From Streptomyces sp. NBC_01298 (GTDB lineage: Bacteria > Actinomycetota > Actinomycetes > Streptomycetales > Streptomycetaceae), in the NCBI RefSeq assembly GCF_035978755.1, contig NZ_CP108414.1, positions 7,750,001-7,814,000 on the forward strand: a stretch of 64,000 nucleotides of DNA, in the 5' to 3' direction. The translations under genes were made by a program, and so were the position numbers. Below, in pieces: positions 49,110 to 56,857 of this stretch. Numbering within the stretch: the first letter of the stretch is position 1; every line of letters starts with the position of its first letter. The notes beneath the pieces were generated by a model. That model did not search any database, was not told the origin of the DNA, and saw only the letters and a list, made by a program, of their open reading frames with translations.

Positions 49110-50033
49110 ATGCCACGACCTGATCTTCGGGGTCCGCGGAGCCGATCCCTCCCGCCCCCTCCGCCACGCGCAGGACGTGCGGGGCAGGAGGCGAGGCTGT
49201 GGACCTGGTTCATGCTCCCGGGCACCCTGTGGATGACCGGGTTCCTCGTCGCGTCCCTGCTCCTGGTGGCCACCCTCGCCCTCGGCACCACCGACCCGCT
49301 CGGGAACCCGCGCTTCGGGCTCAACTTCGAGAACTTCGCCGCGCTCGCCGATCCGGCCTACCGCACCGTCCTGCTGCGCTCGCTCGGCTACGCGCTGATC
49401 ACCTGCCTCATCTGCCTGGCCGTGGCCTACCCGGTCGCCTACGCCATCGCCCTGCGCGGCGGCCGCTTCAAGAGCCTGCTGATCGCCGCGATCGTCGTGC
49501 CGTTCTTCGCCAACTACCTGGTACGGATGTACGGCTGGTCCGTGGTGCTCTCCGATGACGGGCCGGTGCTGAAGGCCCTGCGCGCGATCGGCCTCGCCGA
49601 CACCGACACCAAGATCCTCCAGACCGCCCCGGGAGTCATCGCCGGCCTCGTCTACGGCTTCGTCGTCTTCATGATCATCCCGCTGTACGCGGCCATGGAG
49701 CGGATGGACACCTCGCTCATCGAGGCCGGGCGGGACCTCTACGGCGGCCCCTTGAGGACCTTCCTCTTCGTCACCGTGCCCGCCACCCGCCAGGGCGCGG
49801 CGGCGGGCTGCGTCCTCGTCTTCCTGCCCGCCATGGGCGACTTCGTCAGCGCACAGCTCATGGGAGGCCCCGACCAGATCATGATCGGCAACCTGATCCA
49901 GGACAAGTTCTTCCAGGGCCAGAACTGGCCGCTCGGCTCGGCCCTGACCATCCTGCTGATGGCGGTCCTGCTCCTCGGGATGCTCGGCTACCTGAGGCGC
50001 ACCCGCAAGGACGAGGCGGAGGCGGTCCGATGA
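49110..50033 (+). CDS. potB: Polyamine-type ABC transporter permease (PotB-like)
   Basis: A 307-aa inner membrane permease with six main segments, beginning WTWFMLPGTLWMTGFLVASLLL. The cytoplasmic EAA loop is DTSLIEAGRDLYGGPLRTFLFVTVP, which docks on the ATPase. PotB proteins pair with PotC. ATG at 49110 follows the binding-protein stop by one base, and the end overlaps the PotC gene start (ATGA). Confidence 0.94.
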   Translation: MPRPDLRGPRSRSLPPPPPRAGRAGQEARLWTWFMLPGTLWMTGFLVASLLLVATLALGTTDPLGNPRFGLNFENFAALADPAYRTVLLRSLGYALITCLICLAVAYPVAYAIALRGGRFKSLLIAAIVVPFFANYLVRMYGWSVVLSDDGPVLKALRAIGLADTDTKILQTAPGVIAGLVYGFVVFMIIPLYAAMERMDTSLIEAGRDLYGGPLRTFLFVTVPATRQGAAAGCVLVFLPAMGDFVSAQLMGGPDQIMIGNLIQDKFFQGQNWPLGSALTILLMAVLLLGMLGYLRRTRKDEAEAVR

Positions 50034-50959
50034 CCCCGCGCCCGGTCCCCCGTACGGCACCTTCGCTTCGTACGGCACCGTCACCCGGTACGGCTCCGTC
50101 ACCCGGTACGGCTCCGTCACCTCGTACCCCGCGCGGCAGGCGGCGCCGCGGCGCAGACCGCCGGCCCCGGTTCGCCATCGCCGTCACCGCGGTCTTCTTC
50201 GCGCTGCTCTACCTCCCCGTCGGCGTCGTCGTCCTCTTCTCCTTCAACGCGCAGAAGTCCCTCACCGTCTTCGACGGCGCGAGCCTGCGCTGGTACCGCG
50301 CGTTCCTCCGCGACGACGCACTCGTCGGCTCGCTCGGCATGAGCCTGAGGGTGTCCCTGGTCGCGATGGCCGTCTCGCTCGTCCTCGGAGTGCTCCTCGC
50401 CCTCGGACTGGTCCGCGGCCGCGGCCGCCTCGGCTCCTTCGCCGGCCTGGTCATGCTCGTACCGCTGGTCACCCCGGAGATCGTCACCGGCGTCGCATCG
50501 ATGATGCTCTTCAAGGGCCTCGGCATCACCCTGTCCACCACCACCGTGATGCTCGCCGAGGTCACCTTCTCCATCTCCTACGTCACGGTCATCCTGCGCT
50601 CCCGCATCGCGGCCCTCAACCCGGAGGTCGAGGAGGCGGCGATGGACCTCGGAGCCACCCGCCGCCAAGCCCTGCGCCTGGTGACCCTGCCCGCACTGCT
50701 CCCCGGCATCCTCGCGTCCGGGGTACTGATCTTCGCCCTGGTCTTCGACGACTTCGTCCTCGCCTACTTCACCACCGGCGTCGACCCGCAGCCGCTTTCC
50801 GTCCGCATCTACTCGGCGATCCGGTTCGGCGTCCAGCCCACCATCAACGCCGTCGGCACCCTGATGCTCGTCGGGTCCATCGCCCTCATCGCCTTCGCCC
50901 TTGCCATCCCGCGCCTCTTCGGCCGCCGGGGCGGCCTCGATCTGCTCCCGGGGAAGTGA
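50030..50959 (+). CDS. potC: Polyamine-type ABC transporter permease (PotC-like)
   Basis: A 309-aa permease with six segments and the EAA loop PEVEEAAMDLGATRRQALRLVTLP. The N-terminal tail is unusual: about 45 residues containing four near-identical TAPSPG-type units encoded by 18-bp tandem repeats (50051-50122) ahead of the first membrane segment (FAIAVTAVFFALLYLPVGVVVLF). The start ATG overlaps the PotB stop. It forms the channel with PotB. Confidence 0.93.
   Translation: MTPRPVPRTAPSLRTAPSPGTAPSPGTAPSPRTPRGRRRRGADRRPRFAIAVTAVFFALLYLPVGVVVLFSFNAQKSLTVFDGASLRWYRAFLRDDALVGSLGMSLRVSLVAMAVSLVLGVLLALGLVRGRGRLGSFAGLVMLVPLVTPEIVTGVASMMLFKGLGITLSTTTVMLAEVTFSISYVTVILRSRIAALNPEVEEAAMDLGATRRQALRLVTLPALLPGILASGVLIFALVFDDFVLAYFTTGVDPQPLSVRIYSAIRFGVQPTINAVGTLMLVGSIALIAFALAIPRLFGRRGGLDLLPGK
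50051..50122 (+). repeat. Four 18-bp tandem repeats in the PotC N-terminal tail
   Basis: Units of about CGTACGGCACCGTCACCC repeat four times with few changes and stay in frame, encoding (R/G)TAPS(P/L). They extend the cytoplasmic tail without touching the membrane domain. Length may vary between strains. Confidence 0.85.
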
Positions 50960-50964
50960 CACCG

Positions 50965-52050
50965 ATGCACCACCCGAACCCACAGCCCGCCGTCCGGCTC
51001 GACCGGGTCGCCAAGCGGTACCGCACCACGGACACCTACGCCGTCCACGACGTCACCCTCGACATCGCCCCGGGCGAGTTCTTCTCCCTCCTCGGCCCCT
51101 CCGGCTGCGGGAAGACCACCCTCCTGCGCATGACCGGAGGCTTCACCGACCCCACGGAGGGCAGCGTCCTGCTCGGCGGCGAGGACGTCACGGGTCTGCC
51201 GCCCAACAAGCGCGACGTCAACACCGTCTTCCAGAGCTACGCCCTCTTCGACCACCTCTCGCTCGCCGACAACGTGGCCTTCGGCCTCAAGCGCAGCGGC
51301 GTGCCCCGCGCCGAGATCCGCCAACGGGTCGGCGACATGCTGGACCTCGTACAGCTCGGGGAACTGGCCGGCCGCAAACCGCCCACCCTCTCCGGCGGCC
51401 AGCGCCAGCGCGTCGCCCTCGCCCGCGCCCTGGTCAACCGGCCCCAAGTGCTGCTCCTGGACGAGCCGTTGGCCGCCCTCGACCTGAAACTGCGGCGCCG
51501 GATGCAGGTCGAGCTCAAGCAGATCCAGCGGGAGGTCGGCATCACCTTCGTCTTCGTCACCCACGACCAGGACGAGGCCCTGACCATGTCGGACCGCCTC
51601 GCCGTCATGAACGAGGGCCGCATCGAGCAGTGCGGCACGCCGGAGGACGTGTACGAGCGCCCCACGAGCAGCTTCACGGCCACCTTCATGGGCACCTCCA
51701 ACCTGGTCCCGGGGACCTACCGCTCCGGTCGCGTCGTCCTCGACCAGGGGCCGGCCCTGCCCGTCGGTCCCCGGTCCGGCGTCCCCGACGGCAGCCGGGT
51801 CAGCCTCTCGATCCGCCCCGAGAAGATCTGGCTCTCCGGATTCGAACCGGGCATGGCCAAGGTCGGCGGAGTCGTCCGGGAGACCGTCTACTCCGGCCCG
51901 ACCACCACCTACCTCATCGAACTGGCCCCCGGCGTCACGGTGTCCGTACTGGAGCAGAACACCGTCCGCTCCCGCATGGAGGACCGCTGGAGCGGCGGCG
52001 AGCAGGTCGAGATCGGCTGGAACCCCGAACACTGCCTGGTCCTCGACTGA
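50965..52050 (+). CDS. potA: Polyamine-type ABC transporter ATP-binding protein (PotA-like)
   Basis: A 361-aa ATPase: Walker A LLGPSGCGKTTLLRM, Q-loop FQSYALFDHLSLADNVAFGLK, signature LSGGQRQRVALARAL, Walker B VLLLDEPLAALDLKLRR and switch FVTHDQDEALTMSDRLAV, followed by a TOBE domain (VSLSIRPEKIWL). It powers uptake through PotBC. I chose ATG 50965, with GGGGAAG nine bases upstream; GTG 50956 would overlap the PotC stop. The stop codon lies in the first copy of a repeated operator-like sequence. Confidence 0.95.
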   Translation: MHHPNPQPAVRLDRVAKRYRTTDTYAVHDVTLDIAPGEFFSLLGPSGCGKTTLLRMTGGFTDPTEGSVLLGGEDVTGLPPNKRDVNTVFQSYALFDHLSLADNVAFGLKRSGVPRAEIRQRVGDMLDLVQLGELAGRKPPTLSGGQRQRVALARALVNRPQVLLLDEPLAALDLKLRRRMQVELKQIQREVGITFVFVTHDQDEALTMSDRLAVMNEGRIEQCGTPEDVYERPTSSFTATFMGTSNLVPGTYRSGRVVLDQGPALPVGPRSGVPDGSRVSLSIRPEKIWLSGFEPGMAKVGGVVRETVYSGPTTTYLIELAPGVTVSVLEQNTVRSRMEDRWSGGEQVEIGWNPEHCLVLD

Positions 52051-52083
52051 CCGGCGTCCTCGACTGACCGGTCAGTCGAGGAC
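52039..52083. promoter_or_regulatory. Repeated operator-like palindrome after potA
   Basis: A 16-bp unit GTCCTCGACTGACCGG occurs twice in tandem (52039-52054 and 52056-52071, one base apart), and the second copy is followed by its inverse, giving a perfect 28-bp palindrome at 52056-52083. The centre is CTGACCGGTCAG, sharing arms with the operator at 46550-46567. The first copy contains the potA stop codon. It may be an operator for an internal promoter of the amine oxidase gene; it could also form a hairpin, though with no loop. Confidence 0.65.
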
Positions 52084-52138
52084 CGGTCCTCCCCTCGCTC
52101 CCGCCGCCATCCGGCACCGACCGAAGGAAGCACACCCC

Positions 52139-53455
52139 ATGAACCACGACGTCATCGTGCTCGGCGCCGGACTGGCGGGTCTCGCCGCCGCGCGCGACCT
52201 GGCCGCGGGCGGGGCCGACGTCCTCGTCGTCGAGGCACGCGACCGCGTCGGCGGACGCGTCGAACAGACCACCCTCCCCGACGGCCGGCTGGTTCAGCTC
52301 GGCGGGGAGGTGGTGGGCCGCGCCCACACCGCCTACACCGCCCTGGTCGCGGAACTGGGCCTGACCCTGGTCCCCAGCTACGTCTCCGAGCCCGGCGCCC
52401 TCGTCCGCGCCACCGCCGAAGGAGTCTCCGCCACGGATCCGCCCCACTGGTTCGGCCCCGGTGACGACTCCTGCCACGCCAAGGTCACCGCCGCCTTCAC
52501 GGTGCTCGCCGCGACCGTCGACCCCGCCGACCCCTGGTCCCACCCCGAGGCCGCGCACCTCGACCGGCTGTCCGTCGGCACCTGGCTCCGTGCCCAGGGC
52601 GCCACCCAGGCCGTCGTCCGCCTCTGGGAGATCGGCCAACTCGCCCTCGCCGACGGCTCCTGCGAACGGACCTCCCTGCTCGCGGCCCTCCGCAAACACG
52701 CCGCCGTACCCGGCACCGGCCACTACGAGTACGAGGCGTGGGAGGGCCTGCGCGTCGCCGAGGGCTCGGCCACCGTGGCCCTGCGCATGGCCGAGGCCCT
52801 CGGCGGCCGGATCCGTACGGGCTCACCCGTCGAGGCGGTCGCGATACACCGGCCCGGCCGCAGCTCCGTACGCCTGGCCGGTGGCGAAACCCTCACCGCC
52901 GCCGCCGTGGTCAGCGCGCTCCCGGTGGGGCCGCTCCGGGCGGTCGCCGTCACCGGGGTCACGGACGAACGCCTCTCCTCCCTGCACCGCCAACGCCACG
53001 CCCTCGCGGCCAAGTTCACCGCCGCCTACGCCCGGCCCTTCTGGCGCGACCGGGGCCTCAGCGGCCTCTCCGAAAGCGAAGGGATCCTCGGCAGCACCTG
53101 GCCGCAGAGCGAAGGCATCCTCTCCGCCCTCGTCCCGCCCGAACGCTACGGCGTCCTCCTCGGTACGCCCGCACCCCTGCGCACCCCCGAACTGCTGGCC
53201 GACATCGCGCGCCTCTACGGCGACGAGGCCAACCGGCCGCTCGCCGCGTTCATCCGCATGTGGGGCACCGACCCGTGGACCCAGGGCTACGTCACCCAGT
53301 GGACCCCCGGCGACGTCATGGCCGTCGGCCCCCGCCACGGCACCCACGAACCCCCCTTCTACGTCTGCGGATCCGACCAGTGGGTGGCCGGCTACATGGA
53401 AGGCGCCGTCCGCACCGGACGAGCCGCCGCCGAGGAGGCCCTGCGCCGTGGCTGA
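52139..53455 (+). CDS. Flavin monoamine oxidase family protein
   Basis: A 438-aa FAD amine oxidase. N-terminal dinucleotide motif HDVIVLGAGLAGLAAARDLAAGGADVLVVEARDRVGGR, then GGEVVGRAHTAYTALVAELG, and the C-terminal flavin contact PFYVCGSDQWVAGYMEGAVRTGRAAAEEAL. It oxidises an amine to an imine/aldehyde with H2O2 or another acceptor. ATG at 52139 follows GAAGGAA. The next gene, an aldehyde dehydrogenase, overlaps by eight bases, so the aldehyde is oxidised in the same unit. Confidence 0.92.
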   Translation: MNHDVIVLGAGLAGLAAARDLAAGGADVLVVEARDRVGGRVEQTTLPDGRLVQLGGEVVGRAHTAYTALVAELGLTLVPSYVSEPGALVRATAEGVSATDPPHWFGPGDDSCHAKVTAAFTVLAATVDPADPWSHPEAAHLDRLSVGTWLRAQGATQAVVRLWEIGQLALADGSCERTSLLAALRKHAAVPGTGHYEYEAWEGLRVAEGSATVALRMAEALGGRIRTGSPVEAVAIHRPGRSSVRLAGGETLTAAAVVSALPVGPLRAVAVTGVTDERLSSLHRQRHALAAKFTAAYARPFWRDRGLSGLSESEGILGSTWPQSEGILSALVPPERYGVLLGTPAPLRTPELLADIARLYGDEANRPLAAFIRMWGTDPWTQGYVTQWTPGDVMAVGPRHGTHEPPFYVCGSDQWVAGYMEGAVRTGRAAAEEALRRG

Positions 53456-54911
53456 CACCCCGCACCACCGCACGGGACCCGTGGACCACCACACCGGGCC
53501 CCTCCACAACGACACCGGGCCCCTCCACAACCACATCGGGGGAGTGGACCAGCCGGCTGCCTCGGGCGAGACCATGCCCCTCACCGACCCCGCCACCGGC
53601 CGCGTGCACGGCCACGCCCCGCGCTCGGGCCCCGCCGACACGGACGCGGCCTGCCTCGCGGCAGCGGCCGCGTACGGACAGTGGTCCCTCACCACCCCGG
53701 CGATCCGGCAGCGCGCCCTCCTCGCCGTGGCCGATGCCATCGAGGCGCACGCCGACGCCTTCACCGCCGCCGAGACCGGGGACACCGGCAAGCCCGCCGA
53801 GCGGTTCAGGGACGACGAGCTGCCCGCGATCGCCGACGCCGTCCGCTACTTCGCCGGAGCCGCGCGGAACCTCCCGGGCGCCGCCGCGGCCGAGTACACC
53901 GAGGGCCGCACCTCCCTGCTGCGCCGCGAACCGGTCGGCGTCTGCGCCCAGATCACCCCCTGGAACTACCCGCTGATGATGGCCGCGTGGAAGATCGCTC
54001 CGGCCATCGCCGCCGGAAACACCACCGTGCTCAAGCCCGCCGACACCACCCCCTCCTCGTCCGTGCTCCTGGCCCGGATCGCCGCGGAGCACCTGCCGCC
54101 GGGCGTGCTCAACGTCGTCTGCGGGGACCGCGACGCGGGCCGCGCCCTCACCGCCCATCCGGCGGTCGCCCTGATCGCGGTCACCGGCAGCGTCCGAGCC
54201 GGACGGGAGATCGCGGCGGCCGCCGCGGCCGGCCTCAAGCGGGTCCACTTGGAGCTCGGCGGGAACGCACCCGTCATCGTCCACGAGGACGTGGACGTGG
54301 AAGCCACCGCCGCCGCCCTCGCCGCGGTCGCCTACTACAACGCCGGCCAGGACTGCACCGCGCCCACCCGGTTCCTGGTCCACCGCCGGATCCACGACGC
54401 GTTCCTCGCGGCCTTCGCCGCCGAGGCGGCCGGGCTCCGCGCCGGCGCCGACTTCGGTCCCCTCAACAACGCCGGCCAACTCGCCTCCGTACGAGGACTG
54501 CTGGACCGGCTGCCGCCCCACGCCCGAATCGTCACCGGCGGCAGCCGGTTCGCGGGCCCCGGCTTCTTCCACGAGCCCACCGTGATCGCGGGCGTCCGCC
54601 AGGACGACGAGATCGTGCAGGAGGAGATCTTCGGACCCGTCGTGACCGTCCAGTCCTTCGCGGACGAGGCCGAGGCCCTGCACCTCGCCAACGGAGTGCG
54701 CTTCGGCCTGGCCGCGAGCGTGTGGACCACCGGCCACGAGCGCGCGATGCGCGCCACCCGCGCCCTGCACACCGGCATCGTCTGGGTGAACACCCACGGC
54801 ACCACGGTCTCCGAGATGCCGCACGGCGGAGTCAAACACTCCGGCTACGGCAGCGACCTCTCCCTGTCAGGCCTCCTGGACTACACCCAGGCCAAGCACG
54901 TCATGCTGTGA
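53448..54911 (+). CDS. Aldehyde dehydrogenase (gamma-aminobutyraldehyde/betaine aldehyde type)
   Basis: A 487-aa NAD(P) enzyme. ALDH motifs: APWNYP-type QITPWNYPLMMAAWK, catalytic E269 in HLELGGNAPVIV, C303 in [25 protein letters not shown] and MPHGGVKHSGYGSD. The KPADTTPSSSVLLARIAAEHLPPGVLNVVCGD block resembles aminobutyraldehyde dehydrogenases. The first about 40 residues are atypical, with His/Thr/Pro repeats (HHTGPLHNDTGPLHN) encoded by a 21-bp tandem repeat; the real domain begins at about residue 45. GTG 53448 has GAGGAGG upstream and lies inside the end of the amine oxidase gene. Confidence 0.92.
   Translation: MADTPHHRTGPVDHHTGPLHNDTGPLHNHIGGVDQPAASGETMPLTDPATGRVHGHAPRSGPADTDAACLAAAAAYGQWSLTTPAIRQRALLAVADAIEAHADAFTAAETGDTGKPAERFRDDELPAIADAVRYFAGAARNLPGAAAAEYTEGRTSLLRREPVGVCAQITPWNYPLMMAAWKIAPAIAAGNTTVLKPADTTPSSSVLLARIAAEHLPPGVLNVVCGDRDAGRALTAHPAVALIAVTGSVRAGREIAAAAAAGLKRVHLELGGNAPVIVHEDVDVEATAAALAAVAYYNAGQDCTAPTRFLVHRRIHDAFLAAFAAEAAGLRAGADFGPLNNAGQLASVRGLLDRLPPHARIVTGGSRFAGPGFFHEPTVIAGVRQDDEIVQEEIFGPVVTVQSFADEAEALHLANGVRFGLAASVWTTGHERAMRATRALHTGIVWVNTHGTTVSEMPHGGVKHSGYGSDLSLSGLLDYTQAKHVML
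53491..53532 (+). repeat. Two 21-bp tandem repeats in the aldehyde dehydrogenase N-terminus
   Basis: Two units beginning ACACCGGGCCCCTCCACAAC encode TGPLHND/TGPLHNH. They lie before the catalytic domain and explain the His-rich tail as a local duplication. Confidence 0.8.
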
Positions 54912-55361
54912 GCGGGTCGTCGGCGCCAGCGGGGTCGTCCAGGGCCAGGAGCGTCAGCGGTACGTTGCCGCGTACTGCCTGCGAGTAGGGGCAGACCGCG
55001 TCCCCCGGTGCAGCAGCGGCTGGAGGTCTGCCGCCCGCCACCCGGGCAGGCTGACGGTGAGGGCCACCGCCAGACCGTAGCCCGCAGGCGTGTCCGTGGT
55101 GCCGAGCTGCACCTCGCACGCCACGCGTGCGGCGGAGGCGTCCGCCCCGAACTCGGCGGCGACCTCCGCGAGCGCGGAGGTGAAGCAGGCGGCGAAACCG
55201 GCCGCGAACAGCTGCTCGGGGTTGGTGGTGCCGGGGACGTTCTTGCGGGGCGGGGCGAGACGGACGTCCACGCGGCCGTCTTCGGTGCGGACGGATCCGG
55301 TGCGGCCCCCGGCGGCGTGCGCGGTCGTCCGGTACAGGCTGCGGGTGAGTGGCACGGTCAT
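54901..55361 (-). pseudogene. ohr: Ohr/OsmC-family organic hydroperoxide resistance gene, frameshifted
   Basis: From ATG 55361 the frame reads LTRSLYRTTAHAAGGRTGSV, NPEQLFAAGFAACFTSAL (first peroxidatic Cys) and VALTVSLPGWRAADLQPLLH, a normal Ohr. Then a one-base loss in a run of five C at 55002-55006 (plus strand) shifts it to another frame; the missing end, VCPYSQAVRGNVPLTLLALD with the second Cys, is intact in the shifted frame and stops at 54901. Because the change lies in a homopolymer it may be a sequencing error. If real, the protein loses its resolving Cys. Confidence 0.85.
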
Positions 55362-55551
55362 GGCGTTCGGCCCATCTTGCTCGACGAGGACGCTGCCCGG
55401 GTGCGGACAGCGGAAGGCGCCGCTGGTGCGGCACCTCGCGCGTCGTCGTGCGTAACCGGGTACGGCGCATCTCGTCCGGGGCCTGGGTTCGGCCGCCGGA
55501 CAATCTAGCAACGGAGACGGCCGGCCGGGGCGTCGCCCGCGGTGACCCTCC

Positions 55552-56577
55552 TCACCCGTGGCAGGCCGCGTCGCGCTCCTCGGCCCGGGGCCGTTGCCGG
55601 CTGCGGTACGCCCCCGGAGGCATGCCCTCCCACCGGTTGAAGGCGCGGACCAGGGCCGTCGCACCGCTCAGGCCGACGAGCGGCGCGATCCGGTCCAGCG
55701 GCAGGTCCGTGGTCTCCAGCAGCCGCCCGGCCCGGCCGTGGCGGGCGGTGTCGAGGAGCGCGCGCCACGACGTGCCCTCCGCGTGCAGGGCCCTGCGCAG
55801 GGTACGGACGCTGAGGCTGAGCTCCTTGGCGGGGCCGTCGGGGCCCGCGTCCGCGAGCGGGGCCTCCTCCAGCCACTGCCGTACGCGCTCGGCGACGGTC
55901 GAGGTCACGGCCGTGGACAGCCGGCGCAGGAGCCGGTCGGCGTAGGCCCGGTGCAGGGCGTTGAGCGCCGGGTCGTAGAGCGGGCGGCGCCGGTCGAGGT
56001 CGTCGTCGGCGACCGTGATCGCGGTCTCCGGGGCATCGAAGACGACGGGGCAGCCGAGGACGTCGGCGTACGGCTCCGCCGAGCCCCTGCGGGGGTGGGT
56101 GAAGGACACGGCCAGGGGCGCCCAGCCGTCGCCGGCGATCCAGCGGCCCGCCCGCACCATGCTGCTGACGACCGCCTCCACCTGCTGCGGGTGCATGGCC
56201 TCCGGCGCGACGTTCGGCCGGTAGCAGACCCGCCCGACGCCGGCGCGGCGCTGCAGGGTCACCGCGCCCGCCTGGCTCACCAGGGGGTGGTAGCGCTCGG
56301 CCGCCCGCGCGGCGTCCGCGAGGCTGGCACACGTGAGGACGAGGTGGCCCAGGATGTGCAGTCCCTCGGGCCTGATGCGGTCGCCCACGAGGAGTCCGGT
56401 GTGCGGGCCGGCGCCCACGGCGCCCAGTACTTCGTCCCACAGGGCACGCATCTCGCCGAACTCCAGCCGGTCCGTGGGCAGGGCCCGGGCGGCCGACCCG
56501 CCGGTGCCCTCCGCCGTGGCGCTCAGGACGGCGAGGGCGTAGCACGCGGCGACTGAGGGCGGCTCGATGGCTGACAC
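55552..56577 (-). CDS. AraC-family transcriptional regulator (arabinose-binding-like domain)
   Basis: A 341-aa regulator: an N-terminal PF12625-type ligand region (about residues 15-210, with RPEGLHILGHLVLTCASLADA and SFTHPRR) and a C-terminal HTH_18 (ELSLSVRTLRRALHAEGTSWRALLD, IAPLVGLSGATALVRAFNRWEGMPPGAYRSR). GTG 56577 is the longest start; there is no good ribosome site, so initiation may be leaderless or further in. The palindrome CTGACACATCGGTCAG overlaps this start, and direct repeats lie in the divergent region toward the DJ-1 gene. It lies at the right border of the amine island. Confidence 0.9.
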   Translation of the reverse strand: MSAIEPPSVAACYALAVLSATAEGTGGSAARALPTDRLEFGEMRALWDEVLGAVGAGPHTGLLVGDRIRPEGLHILGHLVLTCASLADAARAAERYHPLVSQAGAVTLQRRAGVGRVCYRPNVAPEAMHPQQVEAVVSSMVRAGRWIAGDGWAPLAVSFTHPRRGSAEPYADVLGCPVVFDAPETAITVADDDLDRRRPLYDPALNALHRAYADRLLRRLSTAVTSTVAERVRQWLEEAPLADAGPDGPAKELSLSVRTLRRALHAEGTSWRALLDTARHGRAGRLLETTDLPLDRIAPLVGLSGATALVRAFNRWEGMPPGAYRSRQRPRAEERDAACHG

Positions 56578-56586
56578 ATCGGTCAG
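56571..56586. promoter_or_regulatory. Imperfect copy of the island operator at the AraC gene start
   Basis: CTGACACATCGGTCAG matches 14 of 16 positions of CTGACCGATCGGTCAG at 46551-46566. It overlaps the start codon of the AraC-type gene, so binding would directly block its transcription or initiation. Confidence 0.6.
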
Positions 56587-56704
56587 TCAATGCGGACGCG
56601 CCGCCCGCGTCAACACCGCCCGCGTCACCGCGGCCCCGGCACGGCGCCCCGGCACGGCGCTCCGCGGCACCGCCCGCGGGACGACGCCGGGGCCGGTCCG
56701 GAGA

Positions 56705-56732
56705 GTCAACGGGTTGGCCGCCGAAGTCAATG
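56705..56732 (+). promoter_or_regulatory. Direct repeats GTCAACG/GTCAATG spaced 21 bp
   Basis: GTCAACG at 56705-56711 and GTCAATG at 56726-56732 are spaced two helical turns apart, the pattern bound by AraC-family dimers. A third GTCAATG is at 56586-56592. They lie between the AraC gene and the DJ-1 gene and could serve either promoter. Confidence 0.5.
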
Positions 56733-56772
56733 ACGGCGCCGGGGGCTGCTCCTAAGGTCGGCCTTCGGGCAC

Positions 56773-56823
56773 CAAGAGCGGCACGCTCCAGCGCCCCCCC
56801 GCTCGGGGAGCGTGCCGCTCTTG
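56773..56823 (+). promoter_or_regulatory. Perfect 17-bp hairpin in the DJ-1 gene leader
   Basis: CAAGAGCGGCACGCTCC pairs perfectly with 56807-56823 around a 17-base loop, and the helix ends 34 bases before the DJ-1 start codon. No gene ends just upstream, so it is not an ordinary terminator; an attenuator, RNA stabiliser or bulky operator are options. Confidence 0.6.
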
Positions 56824-56857
56824 CTGTCGCGATCGCCACCGCTCAGAGGAGTACGCC

